In this document: positions 1 through 11,327 of the stretch, piece after piece
How positions within the stretch are numbered: the first letter of the stretch is position 1
Layout: every line of letters starts with the position of its first letter
Source: Amorphophallus konjac
Lineage: Eukaryota; Streptophyta; Magnoliopsida; Alismatales; Araceae
Reading direction: 5' to 3'
Length of the DNA: 64,000 nucleotides
NCBI GenBank assembly: GCA_022559845.1
Contig: CM040126.1
Coordinates: 145,522,064 to 145,586,063 of the forward strand
The notes under the pieces: model-generated
The model's input: only the letters and a program-made list of their open reading frames with translations
Told to the model about the DNA's origin: nothing
The model's database searches: none
Program-made: the position numbers and the translations under genes

Positions 1-1224
1 TCTTATCCTGAAGGGGCCACCACAGAGGACAAGAAAGCCATAAGAAGGGTGGCTCAGAAATATACTTTGGTTGGAGGTCTACTCTATAGGAGGAGCCTTA
101 CTGGTATTCTGTTAAGATGTCTTGGCGACGACGAGGTTTGGAAATGTGTAGAGGAGACGCACTCGGGTGTGTGCGGTGGCCACGTGAATAGTCAGATGCT
201 CGCCAAGAAGATCATTCGGCAAGGCTTTTACTGGCCCACTATGGAAGAGGATTGTGCTGTCTATGTCCGTAGGTGTGTCAAGTGTCAACTTCACGCCGAT
301 AAAATCCATTCACCATCTTCCTCACTTCACCCAATATCCTCCCCGTGGCCTTTCTCCATGTGGGCATTCGACATCATTGGTCCCCTAGGTGATCCCAATT
401 CCCTCACCAAGCAGAAATCTTTCATCCTTACTGCGACGGAATACTTCACCAAATGGGCCGAAGCCGAAGCTTACGCGGAAATCAAGGCGTCAACAGTCTG
501 CAAGTTCATCATGAAGAACATTCTCGCCAGATTCGGCATCCCAAGCACGATCGTCACCGACAATGGGCCACAATTCATTTCTCAGGACCTACAGGACCTC
601 TGCAAAAGGTACGCAATTGCATTGCATCATTCATCGCCATATTACCCACAAGGTAACGGCCAAGCGGAGGCCACCAATAAAACATTGCTCAAAATCATCA
701 AAAAAACCTGCGAGTCTAGTAAGTTTTCAGACTGGCCAGAAAAGCTTATCGAAGCTCTATGGGCCTATCGCACTTCAATCCGTACCCCCACCGGGCAGAC
801 TCCATTTGCCCTTACTTATGGTATGGAAGCGGTAGTCCCGTACGAGACTCTGATCCCTTCTCTCAGGGTACAATTGGACGAGGAATTTCCCCTCGACGAT
901 CGTCGTAATTCACTCCTCGCCCAGTTGGAACTCTTGGATGAGAAGCGGCTGGCCGCCGCCGAACACGCGCGTGTGTATCAAAATAGACTCGCTCGCTTTT
1001 ACCAAAAGAAAGTCGTTGAGAGAAAATTCAAAGTCGGTGAGATGGTCGTAAAAAGAATTTTTGTCAAACCTGGAGGGCCGCGTTCTAAGCTCCAACCCAA
1101 TTGGGAAGGACCATTTGTAATTCAAGCCGTGTACCCTGGCAACGCCTACAAGCTAGTCAACGCCGAAGGGACCGAGTTATCCCACCCCTGGAATGGGCTT
1201 TATCTTAAGAAATACTACCCTTAG
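1..1224 (+). CDS. Ty3/gypsy polyprotein, C-terminal integrase portion (5' end outside window)
   Basis: The frame is open from base 1, so the true start lies upstream. Counting from the GTG codon at 49, the HHCC zinc-binding motif is H38, H45, C76 and C79. The catalytic triad is D108 (in AFDIIG), D171 (in TDNGPQF) and E207 (in GNGQAEATNK), with the D-35-E spacing typical of retroviral-type integrases. A basic C-terminal part follows and contains GPFVIQAVYPGNAYKL, the end of the chromatin-proximal domain common in gypsy elements. The protein ends YLKKYYP, then TAG at 1,222. Its role is nuclear strand transfer of the element's cDNA. No stop or frameshift is visible, so this part could be functional. 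Confidence 0.93.
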   Translation, partial: SYPEGATTEDKKAIRRVAQKYTLVGGLLYRRSLTGILLRCLGDDEVWKCVEETHSGVCGGHVNSQMLAKKIIRQGFYWPTMEEDCAVYVRRCVKCQLHADKIHSPSSSLHPISSPWPFSMWAFDIIGPLGDPNSLTKQKSFILTATEYFTKWAEAEAYAEIKASTVCKFIMKNILARFGIPSTIVTDNGPQFISQDLQDLCKRYAIALHHSSPYYPQGNGQAEATNKTLLKIIKKTCESSKFSDWPEKLIEALWAYRTSIRTPTGQTPFALTYGMEAVVPYETLIPSLRVQLDEEFPLDDRRNSLLAQLELLDEKRLAAAEHARVYQNRLARFYQKKVVERKFKVGEMVVKRIFVKPGGPRSKLQPNWEGPFVIQAVYPGNAYKLVNAEGTELSHPWNGLYLKKYYP

Positions 1225-2995
1225 CACAAAAAAAAAAAATGATGAAAAGATAAAAAACATCAAAAATAAAGAAATATTGAAAACCACTAAAAATATGGAA
1301 AATTCAAAATGCCGATGCCTGGCAGTCACCATGTAGTTAAGTCCCTGCATCTAACCTTCATGTTAGGATAGGGCCCATTAAGGCTTGGTAGGCACCGGGT
1401 CTTGGTTTGCCAGAACCGTGGAGACCCCTGTCCGGCCACGTCGGCCTATGCTCGCTCGAAGGAAGCTAACATGTGTTCACTTATGTATTTTATTCAAAAA
1501 AGTTGGTAGCATCACCTACGGTAGGGCCACACCTAGAAGATCTCCGGAAGCTGTAATCTTTATTCTTTTCTCTTCGACCAAATGAGACAGTCGGCGCCCT
1601 TAAAACGCTGAGCATGAGAAACCGAAACTCAAACCCCAAGGGCAAGAGTAGGATCCATTTCCTCGAGCATCGATCAGTGCACGAGAAGAGGGCAGTGTCC
1701 CCGCAGGCATACAAAAAGGGAGCCCACAAACGTCAAACGACTATATCTCCCTCACAAAAAGAAATACAAAGTCAAAATCAAGAGAAAAGCCTGGTCGTGA
1801 CCGTGCCTGTTGCGATAAACGGAACCCCTCAAAGCAAAAGTCTGAATCCACAAAAGGGGCCGTGGAATGTAAATGCTCGAGATTTGGTCCGAAGTTGTCC
1901 GAAAGGAAAGAGTTAATGGGCCCTTATTCGCTCGCCGGGTTAACGGCTTTGCCGGTCCTCTCAGGAGGTTTATCCCCTACGCTCTTCCTTCTCCCTCTAA
2001 AGATGAAGGTTCGATGGAGTTTCTGAAGGGTGAAAACTGCCTAGGGTCTGCGACCTTATTTTAATATACACATTTGGTTGCCTACTTTGAAAAGCAAAAG
2101 CTATCGCTGCGAAGGAGTCTCTGTGTTTCTGGCTGGTCAAGACCCATGTTTACCGCCTTGATGTCTTCTTGTTTAACCTCGGCTTAGGCCAATGCAAGCG
2201 CGTCACCTATGGGTGCGACGGCGTCTGATTCCGGGTCAGCGTCGCGCGGTTGGTCGTTAGGGTTCCAGGGTGTTCCATCATATACCATCTAGAGTTGTGA
2301 GGAAACAGACCCGGGTCGGGCAAATCTTTTACCTCAAACATCTTTTGGGAGAATCCCTGTGGTCGGAAGCAACTGGGAGCCTAAGCATGGCATGACGGTA
2401 TTGTCATCAGGGTAAGTCTTAGCCGGCGGGATCATCATTCGAGGGGTCTAGAGGCCCAAATCAACCTAGATGTGCACTTAGGATACCTGGGAGGTTAGTA
2501 AGAAACCCCTGTCTCACGTAGGTTAGGTGCCATTTGGGTGCTTGCCGGGCGTTAGCAACAAAAAAATTGAAATGATAAAAGCAACAAAAAAAATGGAAAA
2601 GAGAAAATGTACATATTTGCAAACAAAAAATCTTTTTTATGATAAAACAAAAAAAATGTCAAATATAAAAAAGAAAACAAATTAATTTTGCATGATTACA
2701 TTTGCGTGCAGCATCTCACTTTTAATACCGCTTGCATTCGTGTGCTTGCCTATCGCATTTATCATCACCACATCTTTCCCTTGCCTTCGTTAAATAAAGG
2801 CTTGGCCCCTTGACCAGTCATCAAGGACAGTCACAGTGACCATTTGCTTATTGAGCAAAGGGCCAAGTCAGAACAGAAATTCTGATTTGTTTGTTTCAGT
2901 GATGTGTGCAGGGACTTAGGCAACAGAAGCAAAAGTGAAAAACAAACAAACCGAACCTTGTATTTTATTCCAAAAAAAAAATCAAAAAAATTACA
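1225..2995. other. Noncoding 3' region between integrase and antisense gene A
   Basis: No supportable gene is present. Short A-rich runs occur near 1,229, 2,565 and 2,650. The plus-strand ORFs of 60-100 codons here have no recognisable domain. I read this as part of the long untranslated 3' region of the element; it includes the 3' flank of minus-strand gene A. Confidence 0.5.
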
Positions 2996-5479
2996 TCAAG
3001 TTCCGCCCTCTCTCTCTGCATCACTCGTCCCACTACTCTCCGGGCAAAACGCTCTCAAAGGTGCTACCCAACTACGAAAAGCGGTACTTCTACCGCTCTG
3101 TACTCCCCTTCCTATTCCCACATCCCGACGTTGATCCACGGAAGTAGGAGAGAAGCTACCAATACGAAAGCCACGCTCTCGTGCTTTTCGGTAGCGCTCC
3201 TCACCATCTCTCAGCCACTGTTCAGCAAGACCAAGGCTGATTCGGAGTTCGAATAGTTGGGCCTCCATGGCCCTTCGTTCCTCCCTTTCAGCCAAACTGT
3301 TGGCTCTTTCTCTCTCTGCGTCTCTTTCTCTCTCTGCCCGTTCTCTCTCACGGTCTTCCCTCTCCAACTGGAGAGTGATCCTCAGTTCCATAGCATCCCT
3401 GGAGGAGTCGTCATCAGGATGACGCCGTAGTTCCCTCTCCAGTTCTGCTATCCTAGCCTCCTTCTGCGTAGCTTGGGCAAGCGCTTCTTCCGTCTCCTTT
3501 TCCTGCCGAGTGTACCATCTCAGATACGCGATAAGGCGTAAACAAAGAGAACTCAACGCTGAAACTTTTACCTGTATACGGAGCATCCCTTCTGCCTCCG
3601 CAGCACGCTGCGTGGCGTGAGCAAGTTGCTCATGAAGCAAGTTAAGTTCGGAGGTAGGAATCCACAAGCTGGAGGAGGTACCACCTACTCCCGTCGCTGG
3701 GGAAGCCGCGCCAATCTGGGCATGCTACGACCGCGTGAATTAGCAGCCAACATCTGGAATCTGGGGTTTTAATTGAAGAACGCAGTGCACACCTACCGAG
3801 GCGCTCATAGCTCCGCGGGCATCGCCCAATTGTTGCTCCATCTCTGCCAAGCGAGTTCGTAAATTTGCTATCATGGTATCACGGATATCCTGCAGCCATG
3901 CAAGTCAGCATTTCCACCAGGAAACCAAAAGGGGAAAAATAAGAAAAGAAAAAAGGGGGGAAACCTACCTCCACAAGTCCCCGGGGTTGGAGCCGCTCTG
4001 CGTACTTTGTCCTATATAGACGCAAGTAGTCCTCGCTATCCCGCGCCTGCGATTCTACAATCGTGCCACCCCGTTGCCAGTCTTCACACTGTTCAGGGAA
4101 CCGCACGCGCCAGTCAATGCAGGTCACCGGTCCTCGCGTCTTTCTCCCGACACGAGGTGGCGCAGCTGAATCCACCCATTCTTGAGCCAGTCCTAAAGTC
4201 CTCATAACTAATCGTAGCCGAAGCGGCTCGATTTCATTCAGGCAGTGCATCCATAGTTCCCGTCCGAACCGGGCACGACTTGCTAGAACCCACGGCTGGT
4301 CGGCATCGACCATGTCTGAGTTGGGTCTCCAGTTTACCATCGCTGCAGGGAACTCCTGTAGCTCTCGCCTTAGCACCATCAGTTGGTAGGTTAGGGGTGC
4401 CGCACTCATGATGGGTTCCCACCGCCTGGCTAGCAGCACCATCACGGGTCGCCAATGTCGAGCTCTCCCCATGGGGAGGTAATAATAGCTCCATAGCTGC
4501 TCGGCGCAGGTCATCAGTACCTTGCGAAAACAACAAAAAAAATACAAAACAAGCAAAACCAAAAAAATACCTGGATGAATGGTGTGAAACCACTCACAGT
4601 CATCTCACGATCCGTTTCTTGGAATAGGCCTGCAAACAAGTGTGCCAGCATGGCAGCTCCCCAGGCATAGTACCCTACTCTTTCAAGGTCTGACAGCAGC
4701 TCCAGGAAGCAACATTGGATACCGTCCCCTTTCGAGCTCAGTACCAATCTCCCCAAAAGGAAGAGGAGAAATCTCCTCAAATCTATGTTACATCTTTCCC
4801 AGTTGTCGAAATCTATGCAGTACACGGCACGGCATCCTATTTCCATCCTTTCCATGAACTCTTCTGAGGATTCGTCGTCCCGCCGACGAGTGTCGGTGAG
4901 CCCTAATGCATCAATGAGGGACGTCCTAGCTACCGACCTATTTTTCCGACCATCTAGGTCCAAACCCAGTAACTTCTGGGCACCTTCTCGGTAGTCCGCG
5001 TAAGTGACTCCGGTCACTGCCTCGCCATCCACCTTGAGACTCGTAATTCGGACCACATCTTCCAAGCTGGGCACCATGTGCCCCCAGGGCATCAGGAATG
5101 CCCGACTCACTGGGTCCCATCTCTCACACAAGGCTTGGATCAGGACCAGGTCGAGCTGGATCGGCTCGATCTGAAGGAAGGTGCCAAATCCCATCACGTC
5201 TAGCCTGGCCTTCTGAAAATCTGGGAGGCCCCTGTACGCTGCCACTACCAACTCCCATGAGATCTGTGATTTCATCACACTCTACGCATACAGGGAATGG
5301 GGAGGAGGTTTGGTCAGAAAGAAAGGAAGGAAAAAGAACGGAAAAAAGGGCAGGAAAACATGGCTTACGAGTTGTGATTGGGGCCTTTCGCTGAAGTGCC
5401 CTTCGAGGTCCGAAATCCTCCTGGAACTACTACCACTGGACCTGCTTCTCTTCGAGGAGTGGGAAGATTCGCCCTCCAT
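2996..5479 (-). CDS. Antisense plant mobile domain (PMD) gene, copy A, six exons, 700 aa
   Basis: The minus-strand exons join as 5,479-5,369, 5,281-4,571, 4,496-3,969, 3,889-3,797, 3,724-3,572 and 3,502-2,996. All have GT/AG borders and phase 0, and no stop occurs. Exon 1 encodes a short Ser/Arg-rich leader (MEGESSHSSKRSRSS). Exons 2-3 carry the PMD: AFLMPWGHMVPSLEDV and VDGEAVTGVTYADY, then RRFLLFLLGRLVLSSKGDG, YYAWGAAMLAHLFAGL and LWSYYYLPMGRAR. Exons 4-6 are coiled coil with a charged RERERAERERDAERER stretch. PMD is known from the Arabidopsis nuclear proteins MAIN and MAIL1 and from genes carried by plant retrotransposons. The last intron (3,571-3,503, 69 nt) has no in-frame stop, so retention would add 23 residues. 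A TATA box lies about 95 nt upstream. Function is unknown. Confidence 0.75.
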
Positions 5480-5572
5480 CCAACTCTCAGAATTTTGAAC
5501 TCCTCCTCTCCCGTGAAAATTTGTGCTCCTCGAGTTAGCTCTCGATATACCTGGGAAGATAAAAGGGACAAG

Positions 5573-5580
5573 AATTTATA
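5573..5580 (-). promoter_or_regulatory. TATA box of antisense gene A
   Basis: TATAAATT on the minus strand lies about 95 nt upstream of the ATG at 5,479. The position fits a core promoter of copy A. No hairpin repeat is found beside this TATA box, unlike copy C. Confidence 0.5.
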
Positions 5581-6196
5581 GAAATGGAAGGAGTGCAGAC
5601 CAAGATTGCCTCCATCACCTGTCAATGATAGCCCTCGCAATGAGGCACCTGCCAAGCGGTCCCATGTGTCGTTTCACCGCTCGCACAGGGTGATTGACTG
5701 GACGAAGAATATGACGACTAGCCCCCTATGTTGTCTAGGGATACCCTATCATGATTTGGAGGACGTCCGCAAAATTTGACACAGCATTAGAGAAAAGAAA
5801 CTAGGGCCGTCAGTATTGACTTCGACGGCATATTCCCGTGAAAAATGGTCACAACAAGACGCGATTCTCCGCTTGGAGGGGAGTCTCGGCAGACCCATCA
5901 CATGGGAACAGTGCAAAGGAGGAGAAGCGTAGGGAAGAAGGAACGCACAAGAGAACAAACAAGCAGCAGAAAATCAAATCACTCCATTCATAATTCTACA
6001 CAAGTTGTCATAAACATTACAATCATAGAGAGGTGGCGGGTCCACTAGCTCGCCAACTCTTGACATTATTTTCATGCTCGTCCCTCTAGGCGTCCCTCTC
6101 CTCTCCCCTGAGGTGCGGGTCCCTCAGAAGCCTCTGGGATCCTCGTGCAGCAGCACCTGCCTCGCCTCTTGGCGCCTGCTCCGCAGTAGTGACTCG
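5581..6196. other. Spacer between PMD copies A and B
   Basis: The spacer holds the upstream flank of copy A and the 3' flank of copy B, both minus strand. No domain-bearing ORF or repeat is recognised. Confidence 0.4.
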
Positions 6197-7359
6197 CTAC
6201 TCCTCCCCTGGCGTGGCGAAGAAGCCACTAGCGGCAAAGCGACCAGACTGTCGGAGTCGCTCCCCGAACTCTCGCGCTCTCTCGTAGCGCGTCTCCATCC
6301 CTCCTAGCCTCTGCACGACGGCCTGAAGGCCCAGCTGGAGCTCCCTCACTTGGGCCTCCAAGGCTCTCCTCTCGGTCTGATCCCGCTGTCGCTCGGACCT
6401 TCTCTCGGCTTTCTCTCTCTCTGCCTCTCTCCTCATCATCTGCAGAAGAACCCTTAGCTCCAGGATGTCTGGAGAAGGCCTCTCCTCACCGCGATGTCGT
6501 AGCTCCGTTACAGTCGCCACCCAGGCATCACGCTCCTCTTCCGCTCGGGTCGCGCGGGCCACTGCACCGGCAAGTTGCTCCCGGAGGGAGGCAATCTCGA
6601 GAAAAGAGGCCGAGGAACTGGAAGATGCGCCGCCAGCCACTCCCACCGTCGATGTCTGCTGGGCACGCTAGAACAAAATAAACAATGGCCGTCAGTGAAA
6701 CTCCAAATCTGAAGATAAAAGTGCGGCACGTAACTTACCAAGAGTGACAGCTCATGTTGAGCGACGGCCAGCTGCCGCCTAACCTCTGACAGTTGGGCAC
6801 GCGAGCCGCCAATGCCACGCGTGTCCCCAGCTTGGGGAAGCACCGCATAACTCTCTCTCTGCCGCCGCAGGAATTCGGCGCTATCCTGCACCAGTACACC
6901 CCCTTGCTGTCCAGGGAGACATACGGGCCAGTCCTCGAGCCTCGCCTTGCCGCGACTCTCCCTCCTGACGCGGCTCGGCTCGTCTGCACTCGCCCACTCA
7001 TCGGCCAGGCCCAGTGTCCTCGCCATGTACTGCACCAAGAAAGGGGTCCCACATCAGTCAAAAAGAACGCGTCCCCTGTCTAGGACGCGTCCATCATTTA
7101 AGTGCGACACTCACCGAACCCTTTCCCCCCTCGCGCGGCCCGCTTCAAAACTCAAAATAGATCAAAGAAGGGAAAACCAAGCACTCACCGAGCCGTGTTC
7201 ACCTCCTCCCATGCCATCGGGCCCCTCGGGTCCCTCGGGGGCCCGAAGCGGCCCTTCCTCCTCCATGGACGTCGTTCCATGTTCTTGCGTGTCTCTCCTC
7301 GGGCGAGGAGTTCCTCGTCCCTCTCCACCTTCACCATGGTCGGGTCCACCGAACTCCAT
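6197..7359 (-). CDS. Antisense PMD-derived gene, copy B, core deleted, three exons, 310 aa
   Basis: The minus-strand exons are 7,359-7,189, 7,029-6,739 and 6,667-6,197, all phase 0 with GT/AG borders and no stop. Exon 1 is a Gly/Glu/Pro-rich leader (MEFGGPDHGEGGEGRGTPRP). Exon 2 begins inside the sequence matching exon 4 of copy C (MARTLGLADEW against VMRTLGLAQEW) and runs straight into the segment that is a separate exon in A and C. Exon 3 is the Arg/Glu-rich coiled coil (REAEREKAERRSERQRDQ). The whole N-terminal PMD core, exons 2-3 of the other copies, is missing, yet the remainder stays open. It could encode a coiled-coil-only partner of A and C; that is inference. No clear TATA box was seen. 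Confidence 0.6.
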
Positions 7360-7722
7360 CGATCAAAAGAGGAGGAAGACGAAAGGGGGCAAGCGAGTTT
7401 CGGCGGAAGGTGGGCTCGTTTACGGGTAAGGCACGGGAGAAGAAAGGCCACCTGTCGCTTTAAATTTGAATTCGAGGATTAAAACGCGTCCTCGCACTTG
7501 GACGCGCCCAAAAGGAAGCGAAAAAAAGGGGGGAACAAAAACCCTCCATGCAAAGTAGTTCCCTCCTGTCCAGGGCAAAGTCCCGTGAAGCGTGAACAAC
7601 GTGGTGTGAAAGAAAGCGCAGGAAGGAAAAGTACACACAACACAAGAAAGTCATTTTCATTTCATATAATAGCCGAAAGTACATCATGCAGTAAGGAGAG
7701 GGTGGAGTGTACAAGCAACTCT
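7360..7722. other. Spacer between copies B and C
   Basis: This is the upstream flank of copy B and the 3' flank of copy C. It is short and GC-mixed, without a recognisable element. Confidence 0.4.
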
Positions 7723-10700
7723 CTAACTCTCACCATCCCCCTCCTGGTCATCTCTCTCCTCCCCCCTCTGACGGGGATCCCTAGGGGGCCTCTGCGACCT
7801 CTGCGAATCCTGAGAAGCCGTGCTCGTCTCTCCAGGTGGCACCATGGCAGCCTCCAAGGTGCGGCGACGCTGCTCGGCCGAAGAAACTAGAAAGCTGCCC
7901 ACAGAAAAGGAACCGGACTGATGAAGTCGCGCCCCGCGCTCCTTCGCCCTCTGATACCGCTCCTCACTCTCCCGGAGTCTCCCCTCCGCCGTGCCAAGAC
8001 TCAGCCGGAGCTCCGACACCTGGGCCACCAGAGCTCTCCTCTCGTCCCAATCTCGATATCGCTCTGCCATCCTGTACTCCCTTTCTTTCTCCATGGTCTC
8101 CCTATCCCTCTCCCTCTCTCTCTCTAGGGTCTCCCTATCCCACTCCCTCTCTCTCTTCATGGTCTCCCTATCCCTCTCCCTCTCCTCTCTCTCTCTCACC
8201 GCCTCCCTCCTCGACAGCTCGAGGGCGATCCGCAGATCCAGCACGTCACGAGGGAGCTCCTCAGCCTCCCGTCGACGCTCCTCCTCCAGCTCCGCAATCC
8301 GGGCGTCACGCTCTGCCACCCAGGCATCGCGCTCCTGCTCAGCACGAACAGCACGGGCTAGGGCCTCCCGAATCTCGGCCACCTGTCAAAGCACGCATGC
8401 ACCGTAAGAGAACAGTGATAGAAGGAAAGCAGCTAGAAGAGGGTCAGGGCCAAGCAAGCACTCACTCGAGCCTCGCGGTCACGCTCGGCCTCCTCAGCCC
8501 GAGCCACCGCATACGCCAGCTGCTCCTGGAGGGCAGAAACCTCCGAAGGAGGGCCCCGCGAACTGGAACCCGCTCCACCAGCCATCCCGGCTGCCGCTGT
8601 CTGGTGGGTCCGCTGAAACACGGGGCAAACGTCAGTCAAAGGCTAAGCATCAAAAATCCAGGTCACAAAAAATGCATTGCATAGGCTCACCAGGATCTCC
8701 AACTCCTGTCGGATGGCCACCAACTGTCGCCTAGCGTCCGCCAGCTGGGCCAGCAGGTCGGCAATCATGTTGTCACGAGCATCCTGCATTGCACATAAGT
8801 CAGTACCACATGCATATACATATAAAAGGGTGAAGCATTTTCATTTCACACTTACCCCTGCTATACCACCGAAGGAGAGGCGGTCCCCGTACGTAGCTCG
8901 ATATCGTCTCATGTAATCTGTGCTGTCCTGTACATGGGACACCACTGGGACCCCGCCCTGCTGCCAGTCCTGGTACTGTGCTGGGAAGCGCGTACGCCCG
9001 TCCACAATCTTCGCCTTCCCCTTGATCTTCCGCCCAATGCGGGCCGGCGCATCTACGTCAACCCACTCCTGGGCCAGCCCCAACGTCCTCATGACCAGTC
9101 TAAGCCGCAGCGGCTCAATCTCGTTCAGGCAATGGACCCACACGTCCCGCCTGAAGCGAGGAAGACCCGCTACAACCCAGGGCTGGCCAGCATCGCCCAT
9201 GCCCAGGTAGGGCCTCCACACCACCTGCATCACCATACATACATTATGTTAGTTACCATTCAGTCACATGCATAAACACAAAAAAAATCATACGCATCAT
9301 ACCATGGCCTCGGGATACTTGCTCAGTTCCCGACGAAGTGACGCCAGCTGGTAGCCGTGGGGTGCTGCAACCACGACCGGCCTCCACTGCCGTGCCAGAG
9401 GCACGGCCCTCCTGTTCCCATGCCTAGCCCTCCCCATCGGGAAATAGTAATAGCTCCACACCTGCATCCATCATACATCATTAGTACAATAATTGTATAT
9501 TTAACTGTGGGAATGCATAAATAAAATGTTTACCTGAAGAAAAGGTGCGAAGCCACTGACTGTCGTCTCCTTCTCCGAAGTCTGGGAGAGATCAGCAATC
9601 AAATGGGCAAGCAGAGTCGCCCCCCACGCGTAGTGCCCCACTCTGTCAAGGTCCGCCAGAATCCCGAGGAAGCGGCAGTGGATGCCATCCCCCTTCGTCC
9701 CCAGCAGAAGGCGGCCCAAGAAGAAGAAAAGAAACCTCCGGAGGTCTAGATCCACCAGCTCCCGCTCGCTCGGGTCCTGGGTGAAAGCTGCACGAGCGTC
9801 TCCCTCCAGTCGTGCCAGAAACTCCGCTCCAGTCTCGCTAACCCGCTGGCGTGGGTCGACGAATCCGAGCGCCTCCATGATCTCCACTCGGCCAACTACC
9901 CTGCTGTCCCTGTCAGTCACGCTCGTCTCTAACCACAGCAGGTCCAGGGCACTCTCTCGGTAGTCGGGGTAGGTGACCCCGCTCACCGCCTCTCCATCCA
10001 CCCGTAGCCCGGTGATCCGAGCCACGTCCTCCAGTGACGGCACCATGTGCCCCCAGGGCATCAGAAACGCTCGGCTCGGCGCATGCCACCGCTCCCTCAA
10101 TGCCTGGATAAGAGGAAGGTCGAGCCGGAAGGGCTCGATCCTAAGGAAAGCTCCAAAGCCCATGGCGTCCACACGCGCCCTCTGGAAGTTCGGCAGCCCG
10201 CGGTATGCTGCCACCACCAGGGACCAGCTGATCCGGCCCTTCATCACACCCTGCACACCACAAAACCAACAAAGAACACATCAGCATCATGAATAGTAAT
10301 AAACAATAACACTGTATATACTACTTGTTCATTTTATTTTTCTTTTTAAAATATTTATTTTTTGTGGAGGCGTCCAGGCCCCTGGACGCCTCCTTTCCTT
10401 TTCCTTTATTTTAGAAAAAAAAAACAAAAACAAAAACAAAATATATATATATATATATTAATAATATATATATTATCATGGAGGCATCCTAGACCCAGGA
10501 CGCCTCCTTATTTTTATTATATTTCTATTACTTTTAGTAAATAAATAAATAAATGAAAAGAAAAAGAAAATGTGGAGGCGTCCAGGCCCCTGGACGCCTC
10601 CTTCCCTCACTCCCCGGCCTTCTCTCACAGCCTCTCACCGGTCCGTTTAGCCTATTGAACCACAGAGTGAGAGTTCCGAGGGGCTTACCGGATCGTGCTC

Positions 10701-10880
10701 GTCTTCTCCCGCGTCGCCAGCGCCCGCAGCAGCCTCCGCGGCCAGGAGAGGCACCTCCATCCCCTCCTCCGCAGCAATCTCCTCTGCTGCGGCCTCCTCG
10801 GCATCATCCCTCAACCTCCTCGCACGACGAGCCAGTCGTTTCCGCTTCTCTGGACCCTGGCTCGATCCTCCTCGCTCCAT
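7723..10880 (-). CDS. Antisense PMD gene, copy C, seven exons, 778 aa
   Basis: The minus-strand exons are 10,880-10,689, 10,250-9,534, 9,461-9,303, 9,224-8,856, 8,783-8,691, 8,612-8,466 and 8,382-7,723. Every border is GT/AG, every intron is phase 0 and no stop occurs. Exon 1 is an Ala/Glu-rich leader with basic KRKRLARRARR. The PMD follows, with SRAFLMPWGHMVPSLEDVAR, VDGEAVSGVTYPDY, RRFLFFFLGRLLLGTKGDG, HYAWGATLLAHLIADL and VWSYYYFPMGRARHGNRR. The C-terminal third is a coiled coil with tandem ERERDRETMEKER-type repeats. Exons align one-to-one with copy A, except that A lacks the intron between exons 3 and 4. Three GC hairpins lie in intron 1 and four upstream of its TATA box. Seven phase-0 exons without a stop argue for recent selection or recent capture. 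Confidence 0.78.
10366..10601. repeat. Three GC hairpin repeats inside intron 1 of PMD copy C
   Basis: Units lie at 10,366-10,393, 10,480-10,507 and 10,574-10,601. Each has 13-nt arms (GGAGGCGTCCAGG and CCTGGACGCCTCC) around a 2-nt centre. The middle unit has diverged, but one stem pair changed on both sides (A-T to T-A), which keeps the pairing. Spacers are A/T-rich and include a TA microsatellite at 10,440-10,470. Confidence 0.85.
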
Positions 10881-10916
10881 TGGGACTAAGAATGGGTAGG
10901 GGGGAGCCCTCCCCCC

Positions 10917-10924
10917 TATATATA
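10917..10924 (-). promoter_or_regulatory. TATA box of antisense gene C
   Basis: TATATATA on the minus strand lies 37 nt upstream of the ATG at 10,880, implying a very short 5' leader. The nearest hairpin repeat ends at 10,940, about 15 nt upstream of the TATA box. The LTR shows nearly the same hairpin-to-TATA spacing. Confidence 0.55.
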
Positions 10925-10939
10925 GATTGACCTTTTATT

Positions 10940-11164
10940 GGGGCGTCCAGGCGCCTGGACGCCCCCACACTCTTTTATTTTTTTCAAAATTCAAAAAAAT
11001 AGGGGCGTCCAGGCGCCTGGACGCTCCCATAAATAAAACAAATAAAAAAATAAAAAAAATCAAAATAGGGGCGTCCAGGACCCTGGACACCCCCAAAAAT
11101 AAATTGTCAAAAAAAATAAATAATAAAAATAAAACTTAGGGGCGTCCAGGCCCCTGGACGCCCC
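10940..11164. repeat. Four GC hairpin repeats upstream of PMD copy C
   Basis: Units lie at 10,940-10,965, 11,002-11,027, 11,068-11,093 and 11,139-11,164. Each has arms GGGGCGTCCAGG and CCTGGACGCCCC; the first is a perfect 26-bp palindrome. They recur every 62-71 bp, separated by A-rich spacers. Confidence 0.88.
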
Positions 11165-11327
11165 CATAATAAAAAATATATATATATAATAAAAGAAAAA
11201 AAGATAAGAATATAATCCACACAAAATAAAAAACACAAAGAAAAAGAAAAACCACAAAAAAGATAATAATTAACGGAGGTCCAAAACATCCATGCCAGAT
11301 TTTATTCCATCAGAAAAGCAGAGTGAA

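Noticed and set aside
5365..5655. 96-codon minus-strand ORF over exon 1 of PMD copy A
   Set aside because: It is in another frame and overlaps the better-supported exon 1 and its promoter.
7836..8684. 282-codon plus-strand ORF opposite PMD copy C
   Set aside because: Its Pro/Ser-rich product is the mirror of the Arg/Glu-rich coiled-coil exons on the minus strand, which have conserved splice sites.
10366..11164. Hairpins read as bacterial-type terminators or REP elements from contamination
   Set aside because: They occur inside a plant retrotransposon and inside its intron, with copies in both LTRs; T runs do not consistently follow the stems.
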